Source: Dethiobacter alkaliphilus (GTDB lineage Bacteria > Bacillota > Dethiobacteria > DTU022 > UBA8154). Taken from it: a DNA stretch of 64,000 bases. Position numbers and translations under genes: made by a program. Each line of letters starts with the position of its first letter. Within the stretch, counting starts at the first letter, position 1. The stretch spans positions 70,103-134,102 of the forward strand of contig JAENYV010000005.1 in the NCBI GenBank assembly GCA_016841605.1, given 5' to 3'. Shown in pieces: positions 1 to 9,666 of the stretch. The notes under the pieces are model-generated. The model saw only the letters and a program-made list of their open reading frames with translations, was not told where the DNA came from and did no database searches.

Positions 1-1
1 G

Positions 2-1210
2 GACCCGAGAGAAACTACCAATCCTCTTTTAGGTTCTGTCCATGATCCGATTTATCAGGGTGCTAGAAAAGATTTAAGCGAAGGAGGCATCCCTGAACCA
101 AAACCCGGTCTTGTAAGTGAAGCTCATACAGGAGTGCTTTTTATTGATGAGATAGGGGAGATGGATCCATATCTCCAGAGTAAATTACTGAAAGTTCTGG
201 AAGATAAAAAAGTTTATTTTGATTCTGCGTATTACGATCCTTCGGATCCCCAGATACCCAAGTATATTCGGAAATTGTTTGAGGAAGGGGCGCCGGCTGA
301 CTTTGTTCTCATCGGGGCAACGACCAGATCGCCCGATGATGTTTCTCCCGCTTTGCGTTCCCGGTGCAATGCTGTTTATTTTGAACCGCTCTCCCCGGAG
401 AATATTGTAGAAATTATTAAAAATGCCTCTAAGAAACTTAATGTGGATGTTTCTCAAGAAGCGGCAATGCTCATATCCCGTAATACAAGTGAAGGTAGAA
501 AAGGGGTTAATTTGCTGGCTGATGCCTATGGACTGGCCAGGTATATTCGCTATCAGGAAGATCCGGACCAGCCGGATGAAGAAAATGAAAAAATATTTAT
601 CTCCGAAGAACTTGCCAAAGAAGTAGTCCAGAGTAATCGCCTTGCTCCGACTATTTTGCCTGAAACGTCGGTTCCACAGGTGGGCAAGGTCCATGGATTA
701 GCGGTTGCAGGTTACCTTGGAAGTGTCCTGGAGATAGAGGTCGTTTCTTTTCCCAGTGCTGAACCGGGAAAAGGGAAGATACGTTTTAACGAGGCAGCCG
801 GTTCAATGGCCCGGGATTCAGTCTATAATGCCGCGTCGGTTTTACGTAAATTAACCGGGATGGATATCGGGGCTTTTGATCTACACTTTAATGTAGTAGG
901 AGGAGGCAATATTGATGGACCTTCAGCAGGTGCCGCTCTTTTTCTAGCCCTTTACAGCTCTCTGAAGCAAATTCCGCTCAGGCAAGATATTGCTGTTAGC
1001 GGTGAACTTTCTCTTCAAGGAAAAGTTAAACCGGTGGGGGGGTTATTTGAAAAATTGTATGGTGCCAGAGTGGCCGGCATTAAAAGTGTTTGTCTTCCCG
1101 CTGTTAATTTATGTGAATTGCCCTCTACGTTGCAGGATATGGAAATTATTTATGTGCATACTGTAGATGAGTTGCTTTCCCGTATGCTGGTTAAGGAGTG
1201 CTCCGCATGA
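2..1210 (+). CDS. lonC: Lon-family ATP-dependent protease (LonC/LonB type), 5' end outside window
   Basis: The reading frame is open from base 2, so the gene is cut by the window edge and only about 402 C-terminal codons are visible. The visible part begins inside the AAA+ domain (VHDPIYQGA, then the Walker B stretch VLFIDEIGE, and later a sensor-like IGATTR). It ends in a Lon protease domain with the Ser-Lys dyad: Ser in GPSAGA (bases 923-925) and Lys in EKLYGAR (1052-1054). The sequence resembles the sporulation-linked LonB/LonC proteases of Firmicutes rather than classical LonA. Position just upstream of dnaB favours LonC, which is an inference from remembered gene order. The stop overlaps the dnaB start as ATGA, indicating one operon. 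Confidence 0.85.
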   Translation, partial: DPRETTNPLLGSVHDPIYQGARKDLSEGGIPEPKPGLVSEAHTGVLFIDEIGEMDPYLQSKLLKVLEDKKVYFDSAYYDPSDPQIPKYIRKLFEEGAPADFVLIGATTRSPDDVSPALRSRCNAVYFEPLSPENIVEIIKNASKKLNVDVSQEAAMLISRNTSEGRKGVNLLADAYGLARYIRYQEDPDQPDEENEKIFISEELAKEVVQSNRLAPTILPETSVPQVGKVHGLAVAGYLGSVLEIEVVSFPSAEPGKGKIRFNEAAGSMARDSVYNAASVLRKLTGMDIGAFDLHFNVVGGGNIDGPSAGAALFLALYSSLKQIPLRQDIAVSGELSLQGKVKPVGGLFEKLYGARVAGIKSVCLPAVNLCELPSTLQDMEIIYVHTVDELLSRMLVKECSA

Positions 1211-2547
1211 GTGTCGAAATTTCCCAGAAATTACCGCCACAAAATATGGAAGCCGAGCAGTCTGTTCTGGGTTCGATGCTAATCGATAAGGATGCCCTTT
1301 TGGAGGTTACGGAGATACTGACACTAGAGGATTTTTATCGAGAAGTACACCAGGAAATATTTCGCGCTATTACGAATTTATCCGATAGAAATGAACCGGT
1401 AGACCTGGTAACGGTTTGCGAAGAACTGGAAAAGAAAAAGCTTTTGGAGAAAGTGGGTGGAGCAGCTTATCTGGCGAATTTGGCCAATATAACGCCTACT
1501 GCTGCTCATGCTTCATATTATTCACAGATTGTCCGGGAAAAATCTATTTTGCGCCGGTTGATACGCGCGGCGACAGAGATTGTCGGTAAAAGTTATGAAT
1601 ACATAGAGGATGTGGAAGAGTTTCTGGATGAAGCTGAACAGACTATCTTTGAAGTTGCCGGGAGCAAGGATAGTCATAACTTTATTGCTTTGAAAGAAGC
1701 ACTTGAAGAAACTTTTGAAAAACTTGATCAGCTTAAACAGAAAAAAGGCGGAGTAACAGGCTTGTCTACAGGTTTTATTGAACTGGACAATCTTACATCG
1801 GGGCTTCAGGATTCCGATCTTATTATTGTCGCAGCACGTCCCAGCATGGGGAAAACAACCCTGGCACTTAATATGGCACAGGAGATCACCGTGAAGAAAA
1901 AGCAGCCCGTAGCTTTTTTTAGTCTGGAAATGTCAAGGGAGCAATTAGCTCAGAGGATGCTCTGTTCTTATGGGGAGATCGATTCTCAACGTTTGCGAAG
2001 AGGATTTCTTTCTCAAGATGAATGGCCAAAGATCGCCAGGGCAGTCGGCCCTCTCTCTGAGGCCCCTCTGTATATTGACGATACGGCTGCTATTTCTGTT
2101 ATGGAAATGAGAGCCAAAGCCCGCCGCCTAAAAATGGAAAAAGGTCTTTCAGCTGTTTTCGTAGATTATTTGCAGTTGATGAAAGGTCATGAAAAGGCAG
2201 AAAACAGACAACAGGAAATATCTGCGATTTCCCGTTCGCTTAAAGCCCTTGCTAAAGAGTTGAATTGTCCTGTTGTAGCACTTTCTCAATTAAGCCGGGC
2301 TGTTGAACAAAGAGTAGATAAACGTCCTATTTTAAGTGATCTGCTGGAATCGGGAGGTATTGAAGCCAACGCCGATCTTGTACTTTTTCTTTACCGTGAT
2401 GATTATTATCATCCCGAAACAGAAAAAAAACATATTGCCGAAATTATTATCTCCAAACAACGAAACGGTCCTACCGGGAAATTAGAATTATATTTTATGG
2501 ATTACTTTAATAAGTTTTTGAATCTGGCAAACCGGGAAGAAGAATGA
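1207..2547 (+). CDS. dnaB: Replicative DNA helicase DnaB
   Basis: Hexameric helicase that unwinds DNA at the replication fork, 446 residues, the usual family length. The N-terminal DnaB domain starts with the typical QNMEAEQSVLG. The RecA-like C-terminal domain has Walker A ARPSMGKTTL at about residue 211, followed by FFSLEMS and the Walker B-like VFVDYLQLM. I chose ATG 1207, which overlaps the lonC stop (ATGA) and has AAGGAG 8 bases upstream. A GTG nine bases earlier lies inside that Shine-Dalgarno and is unlikely. The gene is followed after 31 bases by purA in the same direction. Confidence 0.97.
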   Translation: MSVEISQKLPPQNMEAEQSVLGSMLIDKDALLEVTEILTLEDFYREVHQEIFRAITNLSDRNEPVDLVTVCEELEKKKLLEKVGGAAYLANLANITPTAAHASYYSQIVREKSILRRLIRAATEIVGKSYEYIEDVEEFLDEAEQTIFEVAGSKDSHNFIALKEALEETFEKLDQLKQKKGGVTGLSTGFIELDNLTSGLQDSDLIIVAARPSMGKTTLALNMAQEITVKKKQPVAFFSLEMSREQLAQRMLCSYGEIDSQRLRRGFLSQDEWPKIARAVGPLSEAPLYIDDTAAISVMEMRAKARRLKMEKGLSAVFVDYLQLMKGHEKAENRQQEISAISRSLKALAKELNCPVVALSQLSRAVEQRVDKRPILSDLLESGGIEANADLVLFLYRDDYYHPETEKKHIAEIIISKQRNGPTGKLELYFMDYFNKFLNLANREEE

Positions 2548-2578
2548 AAAAGTAGTAGAGATAGGCGAGGTGAAAAAT

Positions 2579-3871
2579 ATGAGAAAAATATCAACTGTTA
2601 CTGTTGTCGGGAGTCAGTGGGGCGATGAAGGGAAAGGCAAAATTACCGATTTTCTTGCCGAACGTGCGGATGTTATTGTCCGCTATCAGGGAGGACCAAA
2701 TGCCGGCCATACGGTTGTGGTTGGAGAAGAAACATACAAGCTGCACCACCTTCCCAGCGGTATTCTTTACCGGGGGAAAATATGTATTTTGGGAAACGGG
2801 ATGGTCCTCGATCCTTTGACATTACAGACAGAGTTACAAGAACTTAAAAAACGCGGTGTTTTCCCTGAAAGGTTGTTTATTAGCGATCGTGCCCATCTTA
2901 TTATGTCCTACCATAAAGCGCTGGACGAATTGGAGGAGAGGGAGCGGAAAGGGGCACAAATTGGGACAACACGACGAGGTATCGGACCTGCGTATGTGGA
3001 TAAGGTTTTCCGTATCGGTTTGCGTTGCGGTGATCTTCTTGACGAAGAAGAACTCAAGAAAAAAATTAGGGAAATTCTTTTGGTAAAAAACCGGATATTT
3101 AAAAATCTTTATGATCATCCCGGTTTTTCAGTGGAAGAAATTGAAAATGAATATTTTCCGGTCTTTCAGCAGCTTCGCCCATATGTAAAGGATACTTCAG
3201 TTCTTCTTGACGGAGAGATTCAAAAAGGAGCCCGGGTTTTATTTGAGGGAGCTCAGGGAACAATGTTGGATATCGACCATGGCACTTATCCCTTTGTGAC
3301 CTCTTCAAATCCCATCGCTTCATGTGCTTCTACGGGAGCCGGAGTTGGGCCGGAGATTGTGGCAAATGCGCTGGGGATTACCAAAGCGTATACAACCCGG
3401 GTCGGAGAAGGTCCGTTTCCCACTGAACTTAACAATAAAGTCGGTGAACACATCAGGGAAAAAGGCAGAGAATACGGGACAACAACCGGTCGTCCCAGGC
3501 GTACCGGCTGGCTTGACGGTGTTGCTCTTAAGGCTGCATGCCGTATTAACGGATTTCGTTCCCTGGCTATAACTTTACTTGATGTCTTAAGCGGCCTTGA
3601 TGAAGTTTGCATTGCAACAGCATATCGTTGCGGAGATACAGTTTTGGAGCATTTTCCAGCTCAATTGCATATTCTAGAAAAATGTACCCCTGTTTATCGT
3701 GTTTTTAAAGGTTGGCAAGCAAATATAGCAGGAGCTAAGACATTAGAGGACCTGCCGATAGAAGCTGTAGATTACCTCCGGGGATTGGAGGAAATCTTAC
3801 AAGTTAAAATTTCTCTGGTCTCTGTCGGGCCTCGGAGAGACCAAACGATTGTTTTATCCGATATTTTTTAA
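2579..3871 (+). CDS. purA: Adenylosuccinate synthetase
   Basis: Catalyses GTP-dependent formation of adenylosuccinate from IMP and aspartate, the first committed step to AMP. It has 430 residues, normal for the family. Diagnostic motifs are visible: the GTP-binding loop VVGSQWGDEGKGK at the N-terminus, GPNAGHT near residue 38, IGTTRRGIGPAY near 130, and the aspartate-binding GTTTGRPRRTGW near 300. ATG 2579 is preferred over GTG 2570 because GGCGAGG lies 8 bases upstream of the ATG, while the GTG overlaps it. A dnaB-purA pairing is common in Firmicutes. About 150 AT-rich bases follow, in which I found no gene. Confidence 0.97.
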   Translation: MRKISTVTVVGSQWGDEGKGKITDFLAERADVIVRYQGGPNAGHTVVVGEETYKLHHLPSGILYRGKICILGNGMVLDPLTLQTELQELKKRGVFPERLFISDRAHLIMSYHKALDELEERERKGAQIGTTRRGIGPAYVDKVFRIGLRCGDLLDEEELKKKIREILLVKNRIFKNLYDHPGFSVEEIENEYFPVFQQLRPYVKDTSVLLDGEIQKGARVLFEGAQGTMLDIDHGTYPFVTSSNPIASCASTGAGVGPEIVANALGITKAYTTRVGEGPFPTELNNKVGEHIREKGREYGTTTGRPRRTGWLDGVALKAACRINGFRSLAITLLDVLSGLDEVCIATAYRCGDTVLEHFPAQLHILEKCTPVYRVFKGWQANIAGAKTLEDLPIEAVDYLRGLEEILQVKISLVSVGPRRDQTIVLSDIF

Positions 3872-4021
3872 AATAATTTAATTATTTTGTGCAATCTTGG
3901 CAGGATTTTCCCTCCTTTAGTCGAATTAATAAGTCGTTGTTAATAATTCTTAACAAATTTAACACTCATCCCTTCATCGTGGATTATTTTCGCAGGGGTT
4001 TGAAGACAGAGGAGGATAATT

Positions 4022-5413
4022 ATGAGACTGCCGGGAATGCAGGCATTATTTGTTTATTTTAAAAAGAGTGCCGGTTGGTGCATGCCGGTTCTTTTTTTCC
4101 TTTTTAGCGGTGCTATTCTCTGGGGTGGATTACAAACATATCTTTTACAAAAAGATAACCTCTTTATGGTAGAGTTAAATGGGCTGGAAATTGGCTTAAT
4201 TGCCAGTGAGGAAGTTTTGGATGAAATTCTTACGACACTGGAAAAAGAAGCCGCCGATTATTATGGTTGTCTCGTTAAACTTGAGGAAACGGTAACATTA
4301 AGGGAAGTTTTTCTTCCCCTGGAGGAAGAAGAAACCGAAAAAGTGTATAATCAGCTGCGCAATATGCTTAGCTATAAAGTAGCAGCGCGAATGGTTACAG
4401 TTAACGGAAAAGATGTTCTACCGCTCTCTTCAGAAGAGGATGTGGATCTTCTCTATGAGATCGTCGCCAGCGCTTTTATTCCCCAGAAAGAAAATGTTTT
4501 GTTGGAGAATGTGCAGATGGCGGAAAAGATTTCAACCCGCGATTATTATTGTTATCCCGAGGAAATTTCCGATATTGAGACTCTGGCGGCAGTTCTGCTC
4601 AGGGGTACGGATCGCAGGGAGATTTATCTTGTTTCCCGCGGTGATTCATTGTGGAAAATTGCCCGGGATTACAGCCTTTCTGTCGATGAATTAAAAGAAG
4701 CAAATCCTCAACTTCAGGGAGAGAATTTACAAATCGGTGATGAGATTAATCTTATCGTTCCGGAACCGATGGTTAATGTTATAACTGTCGAGCGCCTGAC
4801 TATTGAAGAAAAATTGCCTTTTGAAACAAATTATATTTCCGATAGTTCTTTATGGAAGATGCAAACTGAGATTGTAGAGGCAGGAAAACTTGGAATTAAA
4901 GAAGTTATTTATCAGATTACCAGAGAAAACGGAATAGAAAGCTCCCGGGAAATTATCCAGGAAAGGTTAGTTGCCGAACCTGAACCACAGATTGTGGCTC
5001 GGGGGACTGCAGAAATTCCTTCCAGGGGCACCGGGAGTTTTCTTTGGCCTGTGCAAGGAGGCGGCCGGATAACTTCCGGATATGGATGGCGCAGCGGCGG
5101 TTTTCATGCCGGGGTGGATATTGGTGCACGCAATGGGACTTCCGTGTTGGCTGCGGATAGCGGGGTTGTGGTCTTTGAAGGTTGGGACGGAGGCTATGGA
5201 CGTTCTATCGTTATCTTTCATGGCCATTACTATACCCGTTATGCACATAATTCAAAGAATAAGGTTACTACAGGTCAGGCAGTTAACAAGGGGCAGGTAA
5301 TCGCCAGTGTGGGAATGACGGGAAGGGCTTCAGGCTATCATTTACATTTTGAAGTCCGCACAGGCGGAATTTACGGCAATACAATAAACCCCTTAAATTT
5401 CTTTAGTCCATAA
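4022..5413 (+). CDS. Membrane-anchored M23 metallopeptidase with LysM and G5 domains
   Basis: Probable peptidoglycan endopeptidase of 463 residues. An N-terminal transmembrane segment (about residues 14-38) anchors it outside the cell. A LysM domain follows at about 200-247 (YLVSRGDSLWKIA), then a G5-like domain at about 255-335, then an M23 (lysostaphin-type) domain from about 345. Zinc ligands are visible as HAGVD (His about 361) and HLHFE (about 440). AGAGGAGG precedes the ATG by 8 bases. It sits between purA and the WalRK genes, which control cell-wall metabolism, so a role in wall turnover or sporulation is plausible. The exact substrate cannot be inferred. Confidence 0.93.
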   Translation: MRLPGMQALFVYFKKSAGWCMPVLFFLFSGAILWGGLQTYLLQKDNLFMVELNGLEIGLIASEEVLDEILTTLEKEAADYYGCLVKLEETVTLREVFLPLEEEETEKVYNQLRNMLSYKVAARMVTVNGKDVLPLSSEEDVDLLYEIVASAFIPQKENVLLENVQMAEKISTRDYYCYPEEISDIETLAAVLLRGTDRREIYLVSRGDSLWKIARDYSLSVDELKEANPQLQGENLQIGDEINLIVPEPMVNVITVERLTIEEKLPFETNYISDSSLWKMQTEIVEAGKLGIKEVIYQITRENGIESSREIIQERLVAEPEPQIVARGTAEIPSRGTGSFLWPVQGGGRITSGYGWRSGGFHAGVDIGARNGTSVLAADSGVVVFEGWDGGYGRSIVIFHGHYYTRYAHNSKNKVTTGQAVNKGQVIASVGMTGRASGYHLHFEVRTGGIYGNTINPLNFFSP

Positions 5414-5556
5414 GAAAATTAACAAAAATATTGTAAAAATAAAAAGGATAAAAAAAAAGGCAATGTCATCGAAAAATAATCTTATTGTAATATTCCTGTA
5501 ATATAAAGGGGGCAAAATAAGACTATGAGTTGACCCCCTCTTAAAATATATTTTTT

Positions 5557-5585
5557 ACGTGACCTGAAGGTCACGTTTTTTTTTT
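5557..5585 (+). terminator. Rho-independent terminator before walR
   Basis: A perfect 8-bp stem (ACGTGACC/GGTCACGT) with a TGAA tetraloop is followed by ten T residues. It separates the M23 peptidase gene from the WalRK operon. The upstream side lacks A residues, so it acts only on the plus strand. Confidence 0.9.
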
Positions 5586-5672
5586 AAGCTAAATTTAAAG
5601 AGAAGAAGGAGTTTTGCTAAGGTGGACGAAATAGCTAGATAAGGTTAATTGAAAATGAGGGAGTTTATCTGT

Positions 5673-6359
5673 GTGAAAGAAAAAATTCTTGTTGTTGACG
5701 ATGAAAAACCAATTGCTGAGATTATCAAGTATAATCTTGAGGAGGAAGGTTTTGAGGTTCTGGTTGCCTTTGACGGCGAAGAAGCCCTTCGTCTTGCTTT
5801 TGGAGAGAGACCGGCATTAATTCTTTTAGATATAATGTTGCCGAGGATCGATGGATTTACTGTCTGTAAACAGATTCGCCGGAAAATGAATGTCCCAATT
5901 ATTATGCTAACGGCCAGAGAAGGGGAGATCGATAAAGTAATGGGGTTGGAAATCGGTGCGGATGATTATGTAACCAAACCTTTTAGTGCTCGTGAACTTA
6001 TAGCCAGGATTAAAGCAACACTTCGCCGCGTGAAAATGCAGGAGACACCATCCCAAGAATTGACTTGCGGCGATTTGATTCTTGACTCGGGCAAAATGCA
6101 AGTAAAAAAGGGAGAGCGCCTGATTGAACTAACTTATCGTGAATTTACACTTCTGGAATTTTTACTGCAGAATGTAGGTTATGTTTTTACACGGGAAAAA
6201 TTATTGGAAAAAGTATGGGGTTATGATTATACAGGGGATCTTCGGACAGTGGATGTTACTATCCGGCGTCTTCGGGAGAAAATTGAAGAAGATGCAGGCA
6301 ATCCTGTTTATCTCTGTACGAAACGGGGAGCCGGATATTACCTGAGGGGGACTTATTAA
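5673..6359 (+). CDS. walR: Response regulator WalR (YycF)
   Basis: OmpR/PhoB-family regulator of the essential WalRK two-component system, which controls cell-wall hydrolases. It has 228 residues. The receiver domain begins ILVVDDEKP and carries the phospho-acceptor Asp in LLLDIMLP (about residue 53) and Lys in VTKPF. A winged-helix domain follows, with the typical C-terminus VDVTIRRLREKIE and RGAGYYL. GTG 5673 is chosen because GAGGGAG lies 9 bases upstream. In-frame upstream starts (TTG 5649) would add residues not found in WalR. The stop and the walK start overlap (TAATG), so the two are translationally coupled. Confidence 0.92.
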   Translation: MKEKILVVDDEKPIAEIIKYNLEEEGFEVLVAFDGEEALRLAFGERPALILLDIMLPRIDGFTVCKQIRRKMNVPIIMLTAREGEIDKVMGLEIGADDYVTKPFSARELIARIKATLRRVKMQETPSQELTCGDLILDSGKMQVKKGERLIELTYREFTLLEFLLQNVGYVFTREKLLEKVWGYDYTGDLRTVDVTIRRLREKIEEDAGNPVYLCTKRGAGYYLRGTY

Positions 6360-8161
6360 TGCGCATAGGTATGCAAGGGAAGATTGTTTTTGTCTATTCC
6401 TTGCTGATTCTTTTTGCTATGCAGCTAAGCGGTGTGTATCTGGTCAAATCTCTGGAAAATTATTATTTGCGAAATTTCGCTGCGGGACAGGTTTTGCAAG
6501 GTGAATTGCTGGGTAACTTTATCCGGAGATACCTGGTGGAAGATGAACAGCATAATGATTTAATATCGTCACTTATTGTGGAGTTTGGAGGTGGCGTTCC
6601 GGGAACGGAAACTATGGTACTGGATCGTTATGGTCATCTTTTGGGGGGAACGGAGCAGAGTTCGTTCCTTACACCCGGAGAGCGAGTTATCCAGGATGAT
6701 ATTTTACTGGCGTTAACAGGAAACAGGGTGGAAGATGTCAGGGTTGATCCGGAGACGAAGATCCGCTATCATATCCTCGCTCTTCCGGTTAAAGACGGGG
6801 CCTCGGTTGTAGGAGTTATTTTTTTAAAAGGTTCCCTGGAGACAATTTACAAGACCTTGCATGAGATTAAGATTATGCTGATTAGCGGATGGTTTATTGT
6901 CCTGGTTATTGCTATTATGATCAGTTTTATGTTAACGAGGACCATTACCATGCCGATTCGTGAATTGACTTCACGGGCCGCAGCAATGGCAGGTGGTGAT
7001 TTCTCACAGTTAATCAATGTTCATTCGAAAGATGAAATCGGTGAGCTTGCCGGAACGTTTAACTTTTTAACAACAAAATTGAAAGATACATTACAGGAAA
7101 TATCTGCAGAAAAGTCTAAGGTTGAAGCTATTTTAAATTACATGAGTGATGGAATTATTGCTTTAAATAACGTAGGGAAAATAATTCATCTCAATCCGGC
7201 GGCGCAGGAGTTTTTAAGTCTTATAGATGTAACGGCAAGACTCGGTTTGCCCGGGAAGGCGATTCTTGATAAACTGTTTCAACCTACTGAGGTGGATAAA
7301 CTGCTTTGTAGTACGGTTTCAGAAACCAGGGAAGTGGAACTGGGAGGAGACGGAGAGAAAATATTGCAAATACATTTTGCTCCAATTACGGAAAGCAAGC
7401 TTTTGCAAGGTTATCTGATCGTTCTTCATGATGTAACAAAAGAGAGAACATTTGCCCGGTTGCAACAAGAATTTGTCGCTGATGTATCTCATGAACTCCG
7501 AACACCTCTCACAACAATAAAAAGTTATGTTGAAACTTTATTAAATGGAGCGCAGGAAAATCCCTCTATAAGATTTCGTTTTCTTCAGGTTTTGGAAAAA
7601 GAGACAAACCGAATGGTTAAACTTGTCCATGATTTGCTGGTGCTTTCACAACTGGATTATCAGAACGCCAGATGGAGTAAAGAAAGTTCCGATCTTGTGA
7701 CACTCGTTCAGGAAGTGTTGGAACAGGTTGAGATGGAAGTAAAAAGAAAAGGAATTCATTTACAAAGATACATGCCGGAAGAAAGAGTGAAAGTTTTTTT
7801 AGATCGGGACAAAATTAAACAGGTAATTTTAAATTTACTGGATAATGCTGTTAAATTTACTCCTTCCGGTGGCCGGATTGAAGTAAAGGTTGGCAAAGAA
7901 GAGTTTTTTGCGCTCGTTAACATTTGTGATACCGGGATCGGAATTCCGCAGACGGATATACGTCGCGTCTTTGATAGATTTTACCGTGTTGATAAAACGC
8001 GCTCCCGTGAATCCGGTGGGACAGGATTAGGCCTTTCCATCGCGCGAAAAATTGTTCGTGCTTGCGGGGGTAAAATATTCCTGGAAAGTATTCCGGAAAA
8101 GGGAACAAAGGTTACTTTTTCACTGCCGCTGGCAGAGGATGGTATTTCTCCGGGAAGCTAA
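6359..8161 (+). CDS. walK: Sensor histidine kinase WalK (YycG)
   Basis: Membrane sensor kinase partner of WalR, 600 residues. Visible order: TM1 about 7-29, an extracytoplasmic sensor domain, TM2 about 174-196, HAMP, a PAS-like region about 255-360, HisKA with the phosphorylated His in DVSHELRTP (about 378), and an ATPase domain with the N box (NLLDNAVKF), G1 box (DTGIGIP) and G2 box (GGTGLGLSI). The architecture with both PAS and HAMP matches WalK of low-GC Gram-positives. It is coupled to walR by an overlapping stop/start and followed 25 bases later by the yycH-like gene. Confidence 0.92.
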   Translation: MRIGMQGKIVFVYSLLILFAMQLSGVYLVKSLENYYLRNFAAGQVLQGELLGNFIRRYLVEDEQHNDLISSLIVEFGGGVPGTETMVLDRYGHLLGGTEQSSFLTPGERVIQDDILLALTGNRVEDVRVDPETKIRYHILALPVKDGASVVGVIFLKGSLETIYKTLHEIKIMLISGWFIVLVIAIMISFMLTRTITMPIRELTSRAAAMAGGDFSQLINVHSKDEIGELAGTFNFLTTKLKDTLQEISAEKSKVEAILNYMSDGIIALNNVGKIIHLNPAAQEFLSLIDVTARLGLPGKAILDKLFQPTEVDKLLCSTVSETREVELGGDGEKILQIHFAPITESKLLQGYLIVLHDVTKERTFARLQQEFVADVSHELRTPLTTIKSYVETLLNGAQENPSIRFRFLQVLEKETNRMVKLVHDLLVLSQLDYQNARWSKESSDLVTLVQEVLEQVEMEVKRKGIHLQRYMPEERVKVFLDRDKIKQVILNLLDNAVKFTPSGGRIEVKVGKEEFFALVNICDTGIGIPQTDIRRVFDRFYRVDKTRSRESGGTGLGLSIARKIVRACGGKIFLESIPEKGTKVTFSLPLAEDGISPGS

Positions 8162-8186
8162 AACCTGTCTTGGGAGCTGGGTATGT

Positions 8187-9632
8187 ATGCTGGAAAAGAT
8201 AAAAAGCGGAGTACTAATTTTTCTTATTTTACTGAGTTTGATCCTAACTTATGGTCTATGGTTTGGTGCTCCACCTTTGGAAGAGGGTATAATGCCACGT
8301 TATGAGTATGCTTATTTTACAGATCCTTGTTCTCTCGAAGAGATTGTAACTCCATCGGATATTATTTATTTTCAAGAAGAAAAAAAAGAAAAACATGTTT
8401 TCCGGCGTGGCGAAGACGAGTACATACGCCTCTGGAAAGAAGGGGCCTCAGTATTAAAGCGATTGACGGAACAGACACTTAGCCGGATCAGTGATGATGA
8501 AGAAGAAGCTCTATTAGAAACCGTTCCTTTAAAAATAAGTTTTATATTTTCAACTCCTTTACCAATTGCCTTTTTTGTGCCAGAATTAGTGTCTTTGGCA
8601 CTGGATGTGCAAAGGGCTGTTATTATTCCGGAAGAACACTATTATCTCATTATTCTGGAAGGTAAAGATAAATTTGCCGGTCGAATTTTTATGAATCTGG
8701 ATGAACAATTGTTGGATAATATCCTCCCGCAAAGTTCAAATTCGCATATTTGTCTTCCTGATGTATTGACTTTGAATCTCGCTGGGTATTTTTTAAATGA
8801 AGACGTTTCTCCTGCAGATGAGATGAAAGAATCAGCAACTGCGGAAAGTAAAGGCAATGACAAAGCTTCCGTACCACTTTCCTCAAATAATACAGGGGAA
8901 AAGGAACTCCTTTATTCTTTGGAGATTAAAAAGAAAGGGGAGCTGTTTGTTCCTCTGGAAGACTTGCAGGCAGCGGAAATTATCTTGAAAAAGGAAAATG
9001 TGGATCGGGAGCAGTTGGTTAGAGCATTTTTCTTTGATCTATCGATGGCGAGGCGCATTGAAGAACGAGACGGAGCAGTTTTCTTTACCGATGGAGAAAA
9101 GGGACTGCGCATTTATCCTGAAGGATTAGTTGAATACACAGCTCCCAAGCTGGAACGGGTTTCCACGACCTTGTCTTACAGTGCAGCCTTGCAAAAAGGT
9201 GCGGAAAGTTTGGGAATTTACGGAGGATGGTTTCCCGGAATTTATCTGGCCCGTGTAGAGAAACAAAACGAAGGATATCAATTATTTTGGAAAATGTATT
9301 ATGATGGTTTTCCTCTAGAGGGGAAGAGTGCGGGTAGTGAAATGACGATTAATGAACTCGGGGTATTATTTTATCAACGTAATTTGTATCAAATTATTGA
9401 GGAAGTGGGAGATAAAAAGGCTTTTCGTCCTTATAAGGAAGCCCTTTGTCAGGCCGCTGCTTTTTACAGGGCTTCTTTTCCCGGTAATGAAGGGGTTCTT
9501 TTAGGTATAAGACCTGTTTATTATCTTTCTTTCGCTAGTAAAGGAACTGTAAAAGCAACTCCGGCATGGTCGGTATCTATTGACGGCATGGATGAAATTT
9601 ACCTTCACTGGCAAACGCTAAATCCCCTTTAA
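8187..9632 (+). CDS. yycH: YycH-like regulator of WalK
   Basis: Membrane-anchored extracytoplasmic protein of 481 residues. It has one N-terminal transmembrane helix (about residues 7-25) and a long exported part. In Bacillus, YycH and YycI bind WalK and modulate its activity. The assignment rests mainly on position between walK and a yycI-like gene and on the shared topology; sequence motifs are weak in this family. ATG 8187 follows a GGGAG by 10 bases. A longer in-frame extension into walK is possible but lacks a ribosome binding site and would precede the membrane segment awkwardly. Confidence 0.8.
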   Translation: MLEKIKSGVLIFLILLSLILTYGLWFGAPPLEEGIMPRYEYAYFTDPCSLEEIVTPSDIIYFQEEKKEKHVFRRGEDEYIRLWKEGASVLKRLTEQTLSRISDDEEEALLETVPLKISFIFSTPLPIAFFVPELVSLALDVQRAVIIPEEHYYLIILEGKDKFAGRIFMNLDEQLLDNILPQSSNSHICLPDVLTLNLAGYFLNEDVSPADEMKESATAESKGNDKASVPLSSNNTGEKELLYSLEIKKKGELFVPLEDLQAAEIILKKENVDREQLVRAFFFDLSMARRIEERDGAVFFTDGEKGLRIYPEGLVEYTAPKLERVSTTLSYSAALQKGAESLGIYGGWFPGIYLARVEKQNEGYQLFWKMYYDGFPLEGKSAGSEMTINELGVLFYQRNLYQIIEEVGDKKAFRPYKEALCQAAAFYRASFPGNEGVLLGIRPVYYLSFASKGTVKATPAWSVSIDGMDEIYLHWQTLNPL

Positions 9633-9666
9633 ACATTTATTTTTTGCGGAGCGGCAGGTGAAAAAA

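Noticed and set aside
5600-5632. Leader peptide after the terminator before walR (AGAAGGAG then TTG, 6 codons)
   Set aside because: Only six codons, with no supporting features; probably chance.
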